A DNA stretch of 64,000 bases from Leptolyngbya sp. FACHB-321 (GTDB lineage Bacteria > Cyanobacteriota > Cyanobacteriia > Leptolyngbyales > Leptolyngbyaceae): positions 1 through 64,000 of the forward strand of contig NZ_JACJPI010000076.1 of assembly GCF_014695975.1 (NCBI RefSeq). The letters are read 5' to 3'. Below the pieces are notes generated by a model that searched no databases, was not told the origin of the DNA, and saw only the letters and a list, made by a program, of their open reading frames with translations. Shown here piece after piece: positions 7,457-16,613 of this stretch (within the stretch, counting starts at the first letter, position 1; each line of letters starts with the position of its first letter). The position numbers were made by a program, and so were the translations under genes.

Positions 7457-9781
7457 CTAAACCACTGTTTGCTTCAAGAAACCAACCCATTGCCGCTCCT
7501 CAAGCTCTTTTTGAGGCAGTAACAACGCCGCTTCGATCGCTTGCCGCACAGCAGTCGTCACGGCACAGTTGCTGTTAAGGCAATCAAGTAAGAGCTGACT
7601 CGCGTCATAGTACTGTTGCAAGCACTCTTGCTGCTCTGGGCTCAAAGGCCATGACTGCTGAGTTTGACGGTGCTTTATGATCGCCGCTTTTAACTGTTCT
7701 AGCCAAGCTAGATAATTTGTTTGCCACCAGGCCTGCACACTTTTTTGGCTTTTGGTTCGCTCAGGGAGTTGCGCTTGCAATGCTTGCAGCGCGTGATGTA
7801 ACTCCATATCAAGCGTCATAATCAGGGCATTGTTGAGGGCCTCGACACAGGCTTGTGCCAGGGTGGGATCAGCGCTGGAGGCAAGAGCACACTTCAGCAT
7901 TAAGTCATCTAACACCATGTCCAGAAAAAACTCCTGGTTCAAAGTGGAGTTAAGCGCTAAGAGCGGGACAAGATGGGGCTTATTAGCAAGGGCAAAGTAA
8001 AAAGCGCGGATGGCAGCAGGCGGTGGCGGCGTCGCCAGAGACTTCTCGCTTACCCAGGCTAAGAACTTCTGTAGAGCGGGATCGTGAGCCACGAGCGCCT
8101 CCCTTTGTTGCATCATTAACTGCAACAGGGAGTCTGCATTACTCAACATGGTCGCCGTCAACAAAAAGATTTCTCGCCAGCGGGGTTCAGTCAGATGCCT
8201 GACTAGCTCCTCTAACGCTTGATTGGAGGCTTGGAGTTTGTGACTGGCAACAATTTTGCGAGCCGTAAAATATTCTTGAAACGTCAAAGAAGAGAAGGAG
8301 AAAATGCCTTGCACTCGTTCTGCTAGCAGCCCGTGTTGGAGTTCGATCGCCTTGAGCATGTCTTCACTCTCTAACTGTAAGACTTCTGGCTCTTTCGAAG
8401 CATTTGGTAAGCCACTGAGATAAGCACTGATGTGCTGTTCCACAGCCTGTTGGGCAAAGAAATAATCGCCTTGCTCAAAGGTGACGGCGGCAATCTGACT
8501 CAGCAGTTTCAGCTTTTGGGGCAGTAAAAAGCCGTGAGACATGGCGTCCCGCTCAAGGCCTTTAGTTTCGTCCCATTTACGCAGCAAAAGATCTAAACAT
8601 TGCTTAGAGAATTCCGCTCGCTGGGTGGGAAACTTGCCCTGCTGCTGAAACACCCAGCAGATAAGATGCAGAAACAGCGGTGTCACCGCCAGCCGACGGA
8701 AAGACACATTTTCTGGCCAGTGTAATTGCTGGACAAACTGTGCTGCCTGCGACTGTCCGTCCTGCCGCTGCGGTTTCGCCAGGGTGGTAAACCACTTTTG
8801 AGCAAACGCCTCCATCTGGTCTGACGTAAAGGGAGCCAGCTCGACATCAGTGAACCGTCCAAGCTGAGCGGCTTTCGTGGCGGTACGGCACGTCACAACA
8901 AACAGATTCTGTTGATACTTTTCAGACAGTCTGCGAATTTCCTGCCCAATGACCCGACGCTCTGGCAGCAGCACTTCGTCTAACCCATCGAGCAAGAGCA
9001 AGACTCTGCCCGCTTGCAGTAGCGTTTCCAGCACAGACGAGTCTGCCAGACCAGATGTGAGGAATTCGTCACGCAGATAGTTGAGCAAGCTGAACTCGCC
9101 TTCGGCTCGCGCTTCAGCGGCAAAATCCCTCAAGGTGACAAAAACGGGCACCCGCTCAGCGGCAAAGCTGCCTCGGTTACACCACGTTGCTAGATGTTGC
9201 AAGAACGTCGTTTTACCTGCCCCTGGTTTCCCCAGTACCCGCAGCTTCGAGTAGATCTCGACGGCTTGCAGGCCCGCCATTTGAGTTTGGGATGCGTCTC
9301 TTAAGCCAAAGTGATCAAATTCTTTCGGTGTGAAGCGTTGCAGATCAGCTAACTCTAACCACTGCTGGCTCGGAAGCTCCTCCAGCATATTGACAGCAAT
9401 ATAAAGGTCGTCCAGTTTGGCAGGGCGGCTCATATCCAGCAGTTGCAAGGTGCCACATTGCGCCTGGATTCTAGCCTGACGCTGTGCTCGCACCTGTCGG
9501 ACGAGCGTGTCGATCGCTACAGCCGGCGCGTTTGCTCCTGATTCCGGAAAGGCGGCAGGTGGATCAACCGCAATGGCTCGCCAATCCAAATCTAGAATGG
9601 CACAAAGCTCCTGAAAAACCTGACGCTCAACGGGTTGTCCTGTGAAAAACCGCCAGACCGATTGGCGTGTTTTTAACCCCACTTCCCACGCCAGATTTTC
9701 TTGCGTCCACCCTTTAAGGTCAAACGCGCGTTTGGCTTGTTGAGTGCCGAGTAGTGATGCTTGGAGCGAGCGCTTGACCAT
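7457..9781 (-). CDS. HTH-NACHT NTPase, candidate anti-phage NLR-like protein
   Basis: 774 aa. Residues 19-70 look like a helix-turn-helix (GWTQENLAWEVGLKTRQSVW). A linker with the cyanobacterial NACHT-associated region (about 110-150) follows. The NACHT domain has Walker A GKPGAGKTT at 184-192, Walker B LLLLDGLDEV at 261-270 and the sensor TCRT near 297-300. The C-terminal half is helical and likely serves sensing or repression. Bacterial NACHT proteins (bNACHT) include characterised anti-phage NLR relatives; N-terminal HTH forms are frequent in filamentous cyanobacteria but mostly uncharacterised. It is monocistronic. No known defence gene lies beside it, so a role in defence is an inference from family. 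It ends with TAG. Confidence 0.85.
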   Translation of the reverse strand: MVKRSLQASLLGTQQAKRAFDLKGWTQENLAWEVGLKTRQSVWRFFTGQPVERQVFQELCAILDLDWRAIAVDPPAAFPESGANAPAVAIDTLVRQVRAQRQARIQAQCGTLQLLDMSRPAKLDDLYIAVNMLEELPSQQWLELADLQRFTPKEFDHFGLRDASQTQMAGLQAVEIYSKLRVLGKPGAGKTTFLQHLATWCNRGSFAAERVPVFVTLRDFAAEARAEGEFSLLNYLRDEFLTSGLADSSVLETLLQAGRVLLLLDGLDEVLLPERRVIGQEIRRLSEKYQQNLFVVTCRTATKAAQLGRFTDVELAPFTSDQMEAFAQKWFTTLAKPQRQDGQSQAAQFVQQLHWPENVSFRRLAVTPLFLHLICWVFQQQGKFPTQRAEFSKQCLDLLLRKWDETKGLERDAMSHGFLLPQKLKLLSQIAAVTFEQGDYFFAQQAVEQHISAYLSGLPNASKEPEVLQLESEDMLKAIELQHGLLAERVQGIFSFSSLTFQEYFTARKIVASHKLQASNQALEELVRHLTEPRWREIFLLTATMLSNADSLLQLMMQQREALVAHDPALQKFLAWVSEKSLATPPPPAAIRAFYFALANKPHLVPLLALNSTLNQEFFLDMVLDDLMLKCALASSADPTLAQACVEALNNALIMTLDMELHHALQALQAQLPERTKSQKSVQAWWQTNYLAWLEQLKAAIIKHRQTQQSWPLSPEQQECLQQYYDASQLLLDCLNSNCAVTTAVRQAIEAALLLPQKELEERQWVGFLKQTVV

Positions 9782-10025
9782 AAGAGAGAACTCCTGGTCT
9801 TGCTCTCCACAACTTATACATCATGACGTATGACTTGACAGTTTGCCTCTGTAGCGCTAATCCTTCGCTTGACTGAAAGCCGGTGATGGAGCCAAGCTTT
9901 TCAAGCGTTTGGCACCTTCGACGCCCCACAGTCCCACCTTAGTCCGAGTTTTTGGGGTACTTTTTGAGACTTTGTCTCAGTGAGCTGCAAGTCAGACATG
10001 TACTCAAACATGATCTCTAACATCA

Positions 10026-10976
10026 ATGTGTCAGCCTAGTTTTGATGGCTACATTGCCGAGCGAGACCGAGCAGAGAACTTCAACATGAATGAGACGGAG
10101 TCAGTCTTGCAGTCTACTCCACGCTCCCAGGTGGCAGCGTTGAACCTGGAGTTAGAGCAACAGTCACAAGACCAGGTAGCACAACTGCAGCGCTCGTTGG
10201 AGTTAGCGCAAGTGCTGCGACAGGTGACGGATCAAATGCGCCGCACCCTGGACTCAAAGACGGTGCTGACCACGATTGTGCAAGAAGTCCAAACGCTACT
10301 GCACACCGATCGGGGCGTGATGTATCAGTTTGGGCAGGCTTGGCTGGGTGAGGTCGTAGTGGAAGCCGTGCGAGCGCCGTGGCACTCGCTCTTGGGCAAG
10401 CAACATCAAGATGATTGCTTTGCAGCCGAACACGGGCAGCAATATCTGGAGGGGCGCGTACGCGCCATCGCTAATGTCATGCTCTCTGACCTGACGCCCT
10501 GTCATAAGGCATTGCTGCAAACCATGCAGGTGCAGGCCAATCTCGTCGTGCCCATTCGCATCGGCAACAACCTTTGGGGCTTGCTCATTGCCCATGAGTG
10601 TAACGCTCCTCGCGTCTGGCAACCGTTTGAACTCGATTTACTGCAACAACTGGCTGACCAAGCGGCGATCGCGCTGCACCAAGCGGAACTCTACGAGCAA
10701 AGCTGCGTGGCTACGCTTACGGCGAGGGCACAAACGCGGGCGCTGCAGCGGACCACGATTGAACTCACTCAAACGCTGCAAAGGCTCCAGCAAACGCAAA
10801 GCCAACTGGTTCAAACCGAGAAGCTGTCTAGTTTGGGACAACTTGTGGCCGGCGTCGCCCATGAAATCAACAACCCGCTCAGTTTCATTCAGGGCAATCT
10901 GGCCCATGTCGCGGCGTTGAGGAAGGGCGTATTGTCTACGACGAGCAATGGGGATTCATCTCAGGCGATGAGCTAA
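10026..10976 (+). pseudogene. GAF-domain histidine kinase truncated after the H box
   Basis: The first 295 or so residues are a normal GAF sensor kinase: a coiled N-terminus, a GAF domain (about 60-215, [20 protein letters not shown]), a coiled coil, then HisKA with [19 protein letters not shown]. The kinase ATPase domain is absent. Around 10920 homology stops and about 20 unrelated codons lead to the stop. In another frame the same bases read [19 protein letters not shown] then stop, which looks like the tail of a different, unidentified gene. A transposase remnant begins about 30 bp further on. The likely history is insertion or deletion removing the 3' half. Without an ATPase domain it cannot autophosphorylate. 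Start 10026 or 10086. Confidence 0.75.
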
Positions 10977-11009
10977 AGACATAGACCGCTTGCAGGAAGT
11001 ATAAGGAGG

Positions 11010-11220
11010 GAGCCAGTTCAAAGTTGAGGAGCGCGGCAATAATTAGGTTGAAGCGTCAGCTAAAGCGTCTGCGTCGGTTGCGCTAGCGGTTAGCTAAAAG
11101 ACGAAAGGTTTGCAAGCGACGGTGGATATATTCAGCCACAATCCGCAAGCGCGCTAGTACTATACTTTCGGTTCGGCTGCTAGTCCAACCCCTTAGCTGG
11201 CTAATCTTTCTAGGTTTTCC
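11010..11220 (-). pseudogene. IS5-like transposase C-terminal remnant with two internal stops
   Basis: On the minus strand the translation reads GKPRKISQLRGWTSS, then LARLRIVAEYIHRRLQTF, RLLANR-stop-RNRRRRFS-stop-RFNLIIAALLNFELA. Apart from the two stop codons (TAG, TGA) this follows the well-known end of cyanobacterial IS5-group transposases (…ERYRNRRRRFGLRFNLIAGIYNFEL). Only about 65 codons survive and no terminal repeats were found. It lies between the truncated kinase and the gene at 11222 and probably marks the event that broke the kinase. Confidence 0.7.
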
Positions 11221-11221
11221 A

Positions 11222-11950
11222 ATGTGGCAACTAAGAACCCCTATCACTCGAAGAGCAGCACTAGACTTTTCGGCTTCTGAACAGTCTAGGGTTACTGTAA
11301 CCCAGCTAGGCGATGATAGCGTGCAGCTGATTAATGCCGTTGAATATGTCAATTGGGGAAAGGCACAGCTCCAGTTCTTGGTTTGTGAAGATTGCGGCTA
11401 TGTGGGATGTGCACCTGAAGGTTGGGTTGAACTCAAACGAGCCGACCCGTTAGTCCTCATTATGCCTGCGTTTACGAGCATCGGTGAAGCGTCTGAAATC
11501 ATACACAGTGAATATTCACCGCCTTACTACCTTGTGGAGAGAGGCGCGATCTACGTGGAGCAGGAAATTTATACTAAGACATTTTGTCAAATCGCTGCGT
11601 TCCCTCGCTTGGAAACGTTAGCGCCCTTATCGGCTTGGGAAGCAGCCAAGCTCTTTCAGTTGGAAGCCCCCAGCCGTGTTTTAGGCCATCTTTCGACGCC
11701 TCTACAGTTCAATCAAGCGCTTGTGATTGCTTCCTCTGAGGGCAACTTCAGAGAGCAGACAAAAGCGTTAACCGCGTTAATTAACCGCTTATTAACGCAG
11801 CTTCATCCAGCTAAGTTGCAGCGCGTCACAGAGCAGGACCACATTATTTCGCTGTCTTTAGATCTGGCTGGGTTTCCTGAATGGCAAGCACTGAGTTATA
11901 ACGGGTCACGCTATGCCTTATACCTTGAGCCGGGGTACGTCATTGAGTAG
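11222..11950 (+). CDS. Hypothetical protein
   Basis: 242 aa, family not recognised. It has CEDCGYVGC near residues 57-65, which could be a small metal site, and otherwise soluble mixed alpha/beta sequence without membrane segments. The ATG at 11222 directly abuts the transposase remnant, so the original N-terminus may have been replaced or lost; the first 20 residues are the least certain. Gene-like composition continues to the stop at 11950. No partner gene. Confidence 0.6.
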   Translation: MWQLRTPITRRAALDFSASEQSRVTVTQLGDDSVQLINAVEYVNWGKAQLQFLVCEDCGYVGCAPEGWVELKRADPLVLIMPAFTSIGEASEIIHSEYSPPYYLVERGAIYVEQEIYTKTFCQIAAFPRLETLAPLSAWEAAKLFQLEAPSRVLGHLSTPLQFNQALVIASSEGNFREQTKALTALINRLLTQLHPAKLQRVTEQDHIISLSLDLAGFPEWQALSYNGSRYALYLEPGYVIE

Positions 11951-12077
11951 TCAAATGGTTGCCGCCTCACCCTGCATGGCACCGGACGGCGGCAAACGAT
12001 CAGTTAGGCTTGAGATGAGGCTTGAGAGGAGAGGCACAGCCAGTACCTCTCGCCGTTAAGCTGTGGTAGGAGGGCAT

Positions 12078-12791
12078 ATGGGTTTTTACGATTGTTGCTG
12101 CATGGTGACCGGCGTCAGCCTTAAGGGTGCGAGCGCCGTTCTAGTCATTCTCGAAGGGACTAACGGCACGTTTCTTCCTGCTGCTCTCGCCATCAAGGGC
12201 ACCTACAACCGTCTCGGTGCCATTGATACGCTTGAGGAGGACGAGAATGTGGCGCTCATCGAGGACTACTTGCGGCGCCAGCTTGAAGCTGGCGAGTTCC
12301 TTGTACAGCACGACTATCTTGAGCCCGGTTTAGACTACGAGCAGTACAAGGCCGAGTGGTTCCTTGAGGTCTTGGAGAGAAACATTAATGATGATCCAGA
12401 GACAGCACTCTTGAACCACCAGCCTCTAAGTTTCGCACTCGTCTGTCAGTCTGTATGGCAGTCGCTAGTCAGTTCTCAGTTAGGCGTGACTGCCGCTCCT
12501 GACAAGGACTTGTTGCGGGAGTTGTTTGACGGACGAACCATGCCTTACCACCTCTACAGCGCGCATCTCCCGGCCGGCCGGACACAACTGCTAGAGCTCC
12601 ACACAATGAGCGCGTTCCTCAGTGCCCGCGGCATCCCTTGAGCAGTGGCCGAGGCTGGTGGTCAAGACGACCCTGAAGAGATGCAAGCGTACCTCCGGCT
12701 TGCCCGCGCCACGTTTGCTGGTTGTGTCCCTGTGCTGCAGGGCTTAGATGCCTACGCCCGTGAGGTTGAGGACTTGCTTACCGAAGGCTGA
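12078..12791 (+). pseudogene. Conserved hypothetical protein with an in-frame TGA
   Basis: The ATG at 12078 has TAGGAGGG just upstream (a GTG at 12063 is less likely). The frame runs 187 codons (MGFYDCCCMVTGVSLKGA onward) to TGA at 12639-12641 and then continues in the same frame for 49 sense codons, beginning AVAEAGGQDDPEEMQAYLRL, to TGA at 12789-12791. The second part has normal coding character and reads as the real C-terminus. The sequence resembles small soluble proteins found across several bacterial phyla, function unknown. One base change (CGA to TGA would do) explains the break. A true short protein of 187 aa cannot be excluded. Confidence 0.65.
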
Positions 12792-13260
12792 AACGCTCTG
12801 GCAAGCACAGCAACAGAACGCCACCGAGCAGTGCGCTGTACCTGACGATGCCCTGCAAGTCCTGATGTAAGCGTCGGCGCGGCAGTTCAAGTCCACAGTG
12901 ACCGGCGTCTGCTAGGTGCTGACCGTCCATAGACTCAAGGCAAGTGCCAAAGGGAGGCGTACTTGCCCAGCGAGCAGCGGCATGATCAACTTACGGTTCA
13001 AAGGGCAAAAAAGCACCCGCTCGCTCTGACCGGGTTGGTTCTAGGGTGCCATTGGTAAGCACAGCTAACGTTCATATGGCGCTTCCTCTGCTGGACTAGC
13101 CGTCAACTGGCACAATTGCTAAAAGCCCTGCACCGCCGCTCTTTTCCTCTTTAATCCCGTTGCACCGTTGCGGATTGAGCAACTATGCGAACTGGCAGAA
13201 AAGCAAAACTGCTGCTGTGCAAAGTTTTCAAGGATCGTGCCAGTTTGTGGCTAGTCCAGG
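12792..13260. other. Gene-poor stretch
   Basis: About 470 bases after the broken hypothetical gene. No frame with coding character, no hairpin of note. Confidence 0.4.
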
Positions 13261-13323
13261 CTTAGTTTTAGCAGCGGAAAAATTCTGGTCGCTAGTAAGC
13301 AGTTGGAGTGACCTGTCCCATTT
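13261..13323 (+). repeat. Dispersed repeat copy B
   Basis: Same orientation as copy A at 1876-1937 and about 90% identical to it; ends with CTGTCCCATTTA at 13312-13323. Confidence 0.6.
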
Positions 13324-13388
13324 ACGGAGCCTAGTCGATCATGGCTGAGGAACCTGTAAGGGCGCAAAATCGTTGTTTGTGATTCGGA

Positions 13389-13418
13389 CTGTCCCATTTA
13401 GGGGTGAAAATGGGACAG
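13389..13418. repeat. Palindrome of two facing CTGTCCCATTT ends
   Basis: CTGTCCCATTT at 13389-13399 pairs with AAATGGGACAG at 13408-13418. The arm equals the terminal motif of copies A and B, so this looks like two element ends brought head to head. Confidence 0.55.
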
Positions 13419-13481
13419 CTCAAGCCGCTAGGTAGATAATGGGAGCGATCGCTGAAAGCTTTATTTCATGAGCTTTCTAGC

Positions 13482-13519
13482 CTTAACGACCACTTTTTGT
13501 CCGTTGCTATAACTAAGCC
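13482..13519 (-). repeat. Dispersed repeat copy D (inverted inner part)
   Basis: The reverse complement reads GGCTTAGTTATAGCA followed by a diverged section and TGGTCGTTAAG, matching the left half of copy A. With copy B it brackets about 160 bp in inverted orientation, as expected of a MITE or IS relic. Confidence 0.5.
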
Positions 13520-13635
13520 CTGTACGGCTTTTGTCTATGTGCTTGTGTTTGGGCAAGACAGTCTTGAGCGACGTACCGCTTCAATTACCCCTATCTACCA
13601 CGTCTAAGTGTCTTGTTTCTTCGGATTACAAATTG

Positions 13636-15042
13636 CTATTCCTGTAATATGACACCTAAAGCCGCAAAGCCAGCACTGGCGAACAGAGCCGATTGAAAGC
13701 CTTCGGTTGCAGCAGATAGTAAGTTTTCTGAAGGTACATTAGCACCTGCCGAAAGCGAGTTTGTACGAGCTGTTGCGATCGCCATGACAGTCGCTAGCCC
13801 CACCGCAGAACCAATTTGCTGAAAGGTGTTGAGTAGACCCGACACTAACCCCTGCTCGTGACCTTCAACTCCGGTAGTCGCCAAAATCGTGACTGTAACA
13901 AAGCAGGTAACAATGCCTAATCCAACGAGCACGGTTCCCGGTAGAAGATCGTGAACAAAAATGCCATTGGTGGACAGGGCTGTTAATTGCAACAGTCCGA
14001 TCATGGATAGAATTAACCCGATCATCAGAGTGAACTTCACCGTTGTTCGATGAACCAAGTGAGATGACAAGGGAGCAGCGACGATCGCCGCGACCGCATG
14101 AGGTAAAAAGGCGATTCCAGTTTGGAACGCGGTGTAATGCAAAATCTGCTGCATATAGAGCGTGAGAATAAAAACCATCGATGCACCAATTGCACTCACG
14201 AAAGCAGCAACTTGACTCGCTGCCATGAGTGAACGTTGAGCGAAAATATGAAGTGGCACCAACGGAACGGAGACCTGAGACTCAATCCAGATAAATAGCG
14301 CAAATAGAGCGATCGCCCCCATGCCTTTGAGAGCGGTTGCAGGAGATGCCCATCCCACTTCTGGAATTTGCACCAGCGTATAAACCAGCAGCATTAAGCC
14401 AAGCATCACCACGACAGTACCCGCTAAATCAATCTGTCGTTTGACTGTGGCTGCACGGCTTTCCTGAAGTAGAAAAGGAGTCCCAACCATCAGAGCTAAT
14501 CCGATCGACACGTTGACAAACATCACCCAGCGCCAGCTTAGGGAATCTGTTAATAGCCCCCCCAGTAATACTCCAGCCGCAAATCCTCCGGCTGCCATTG
14601 CACCTAATGCACCTAATGCACGACTCCGTTTGGCATTTTCCTGGAGTGTACTCAAGACAATTGCCAGAATTGCAGGGGCAACCAGAGCTGCCCCCAATCC
14701 CTGAAAAGCTCTAGCGGCAATCAAGGCTACTTGAGATGGGGAGAATCCACCGACCAGCGAAGCCAATGTAAATACCCCCAATCCTAGTAAAAGTAGGCGA
14801 CGACGACCAAACAAATCAGCAGCTCGACCGCCTAACAGCAGAAATCCACCAAATGTTAGAGAATAGGCGCTGACAACCCACTGTAGCTGTTGAGGAGAAA
14901 AGCCCAAACTTTGCTGGATTGAGGGCAGCGCGACATTGACGATCGAAAAATCGAGCACAATCATGAACTGAGCAGCGCAGAGAAGCACCAGCGCCAAGAA
15001 TTGATAAGTTTTTGACGAACGGCTGACGTAAGTTTTCTGCAT
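13636..15042 (-). CDS. DHA2-type MFS drug/metabolite exporter
   Basis: 468 aa, about 14 hydrophobic segments. MFS landmarks are present: AQFMIVLDFSIVNVALPSI in the first helix, GGRAADLFGRRRLLL in loop 2-3, and AARAFQGLGAALVAPA with the helix-5 region GGLLTDSLSWRWVMFVNV. This is the EmrB/QacA-like DHA2 subfamily of proton-driven exporters. It lies 48 bp after the glycosyltransferase gene on the same strand, so the two are probably one transcript. The divergent TetR gene at 16614 is a likely regulator. The substrate is unknown. Confidence 0.88.
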   Translation of the reverse strand: MQKTYVSRSSKTYQFLALVLLCAAQFMIVLDFSIVNVALPSIQQSLGFSPQQLQWVVSAYSLTFGGFLLLGGRAADLFGRRRLLLLGLGVFTLASLVGGFSPSQVALIAARAFQGLGAALVAPAILAIVLSTLQENAKRSRALGALGAMAAGGFAAGVLLGGLLTDSLSWRWVMFVNVSIGLALMVGTPFLLQESRAATVKRQIDLAGTVVVMLGLMLLVYTLVQIPEVGWASPATALKGMGAIALFALFIWIESQVSVPLVPLHIFAQRSLMAASQVAAFVSAIGASMVFILTLYMQQILHYTAFQTGIAFLPHAVAAIVAAPLSSHLVHRTTVKFTLMIGLILSMIGLLQLTALSTNGIFVHDLLPGTVLVGLGIVTCFVTVTILATTGVEGHEQGLVSGLLNTFQQIGSAVGLATVMAIATARTNSLSAGANVPSENLLSAATEGFQSALFASAGFAALGVILQE

Positions 15043-15090
15043 ACGTGTGAGAGCGCAAATTGTAGTGTTGGATTAATTGATGGAATACAA

Positions 15091-16446
15091 CTATTTGAAT
15101 GCCAATCCTGATCCGATTGAGTTTATGAATAGTAAATCTGGTTGTTGAGCGATGACAGGTTCTTTTGTCATGGCAAGCTGTTCGAGTAGATCTATTGCTA
15201 AAGAAACCGTATTGCAACGAGCAATTTCAGCTTGCAGACCTTGGGCATTTTCTCGGTAATGCGGTTCACTCAACATCTGTTTCACTGCCGTTCTAATTTG
15301 AGTCGGTGTTGGTGTTTTAGTTCTTAAGTCAATGCCAACCTGTGACCAAGCAATTCGCGCACACACCTCAGGCTTTTCTTCCGTCTGTCCTGCTGCCACC
15401 ATTGGAACACCAAAGGCTAACGCCATGTGAGTGCCGTTGTACCCCCCATTTGTCACCATCACATCCACATGCGGTAACAGACAAGAATGGGGAATAAACG
15501 GTTCAAGCCGGACATTTGCTGGTAAGGAATCAAGGGCAATTGCGTCGATCGGTTGTCCACCTGTTGTTGCGACCACTAGCACCTCCTCCTCTGCCAATGC
15601 TTGCAAGGTTGGAATCAATAAATCACTTGCCTCAGTCGCAACTGTGCCCTGAGTGACATGCACTACAGGTTTACTGCTCTTTAAGTCATTCCACCAACGG
15701 GGAGGAACAAACTCAGTTGGAGGTTCTGTTAAAACAGGTCCAATGAAATGAAGTTGTGGTGGGAGATTTCGCCGTGGGTATTCAAATCCTGAAACCGTGG
15801 TTTGGAGGTAGAGATAGGGGGAAACGACACTATCGAAAAAGAACTGAGAATCAGGCGGCAAGCCAAGACTGGCTCGAAGTGTGTTTAGATAAACGGTTAA
15901 ATCCTTTGCGAGAATCTGCTGGAATAACCAGTTCAAACAATTATTTCGTAAGCGTCCTAACACCGACGTTGCCGGGGGCATCGCTAATCCAAAGGGAGCT
16001 GTATCGTTGCTCGTAATTGCCAACGGCGTTACGCCCAAGGTTGCCCAAGCAGGACCACCCTGTTCGTGCGTCCAAGCAGCCCCCAAAAAACAGACATCAG
16101 CCAGCATTACATCCGCCGGAAATTGCTTCAAAATTTCGAGATAGTCCTTGACCTGAGCTACGGCTGAGTCGCCAAATAGATACTTAAAGCCAAACTTGAA
16201 TTGCGCCAATCCGGTGAGAGAATTCTGTTTCGCCAACAGCTCGGTTAGCAGACTAGTGGGATCAGTCAAATCAAACCCAGTTTTAATCGGCACAAAGTGA
16301 GCACCGATCGCCTCAACCTTCGTTTGAAACGCTTTTCCGGTGTACCACCAAACGTCATGTCCCCGCTCCACTAGAGTGCGAGCGATTGGCAAGGCAGGAT
16401 TAACGTGCCCGATTACGGGAATAGTTCCCACAAGAAATCGTGCCAT
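15091..16446 (-). CDS. UGT/MGT-family glycosyltransferase
   Basis: 451 aa. The N-terminus MARFLVGTIPVIGHVNPALP is the acceptor-side signature of GT1 enzymes such as macrolide glycosyltransferases. The C-terminal donor domain has VVHVTQGTVA, FIPHSCLLPHVDVMVTNGGYNG and PMVAAGQTEEKPEVCARI, equivalent to the nucleotide-sugar motif. It transfers a sugar from a nucleotide donor to a small hydrophobic acceptor. Together with the MFS exporter downstream and the divergent TetR regulator it resembles a modify-and-export module for an antibiotic or other toxic compound; this is inference. Confidence 0.87.
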   Translation of the reverse strand: MARFLVGTIPVIGHVNPALPIARTLVERGHDVWWYTGKAFQTKVEAIGAHFVPIKTGFDLTDPTSLLTELLAKQNSLTGLAQFKFGFKYLFGDSAVAQVKDYLEILKQFPADVMLADVCFLGAAWTHEQGGPAWATLGVTPLAITSNDTAPFGLAMPPATSVLGRLRNNCLNWLFQQILAKDLTVYLNTLRASLGLPPDSQFFFDSVVSPYLYLQTTVSGFEYPRRNLPPQLHFIGPVLTEPPTEFVPPRWWNDLKSSKPVVHVTQGTVATEASDLLIPTLQALAEEEVLVVATTGGQPIDAIALDSLPANVRLEPFIPHSCLLPHVDVMVTNGGYNGTHMALAFGVPMVAAGQTEEKPEVCARIAWSQVGIDLRTKTPTPTQIRTAVKQMLSEPHYRENAQGLQAEIARCNTVSLAIDLLEQLAMTKEPVIAQQPDLLFINSIGSGLAFK

Positions 16447-16613
16447 GATGTCTCCTTAAAATGGCGTCTTGTGCAATGACAGCAGCACCGATTCACGGCA
16501 GCTTCATCCCCGTGAATATTTTTTCAATTATTTAATGCTAGATGAAACAAGAATACCCCTTCACGTTTTAAAATACGAAAAGGTCTTCGCGTTTGTCAAG
16601 GAAATAGCGATTC
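16447..16613. promoter_or_regulatory. Divergent promoter region of the glycosyltransferase/MFS and TetR genes
   Basis: 167 bp shared by the two start codons. A near-palindrome CGTTTTAAAATACG at 16564-16577 is a candidate operator. Assignment is by position only; no promoter elements could be fixed. Confidence 0.35.

Noticed and set aside
12639-12641. Selenocysteine at the internal TGA
   Set aside because: No SECIS-like hairpin was noticed directly after it and the protein is not of a known selenoprotein family.
7457-12791. A multi-gene defence island around the NACHT gene
   Set aside because: Its neighbours are a truncated sensor kinase, a transposase remnant and hypothetical genes; no restriction, toxin-antitoxin or CBASS gene was recognised.
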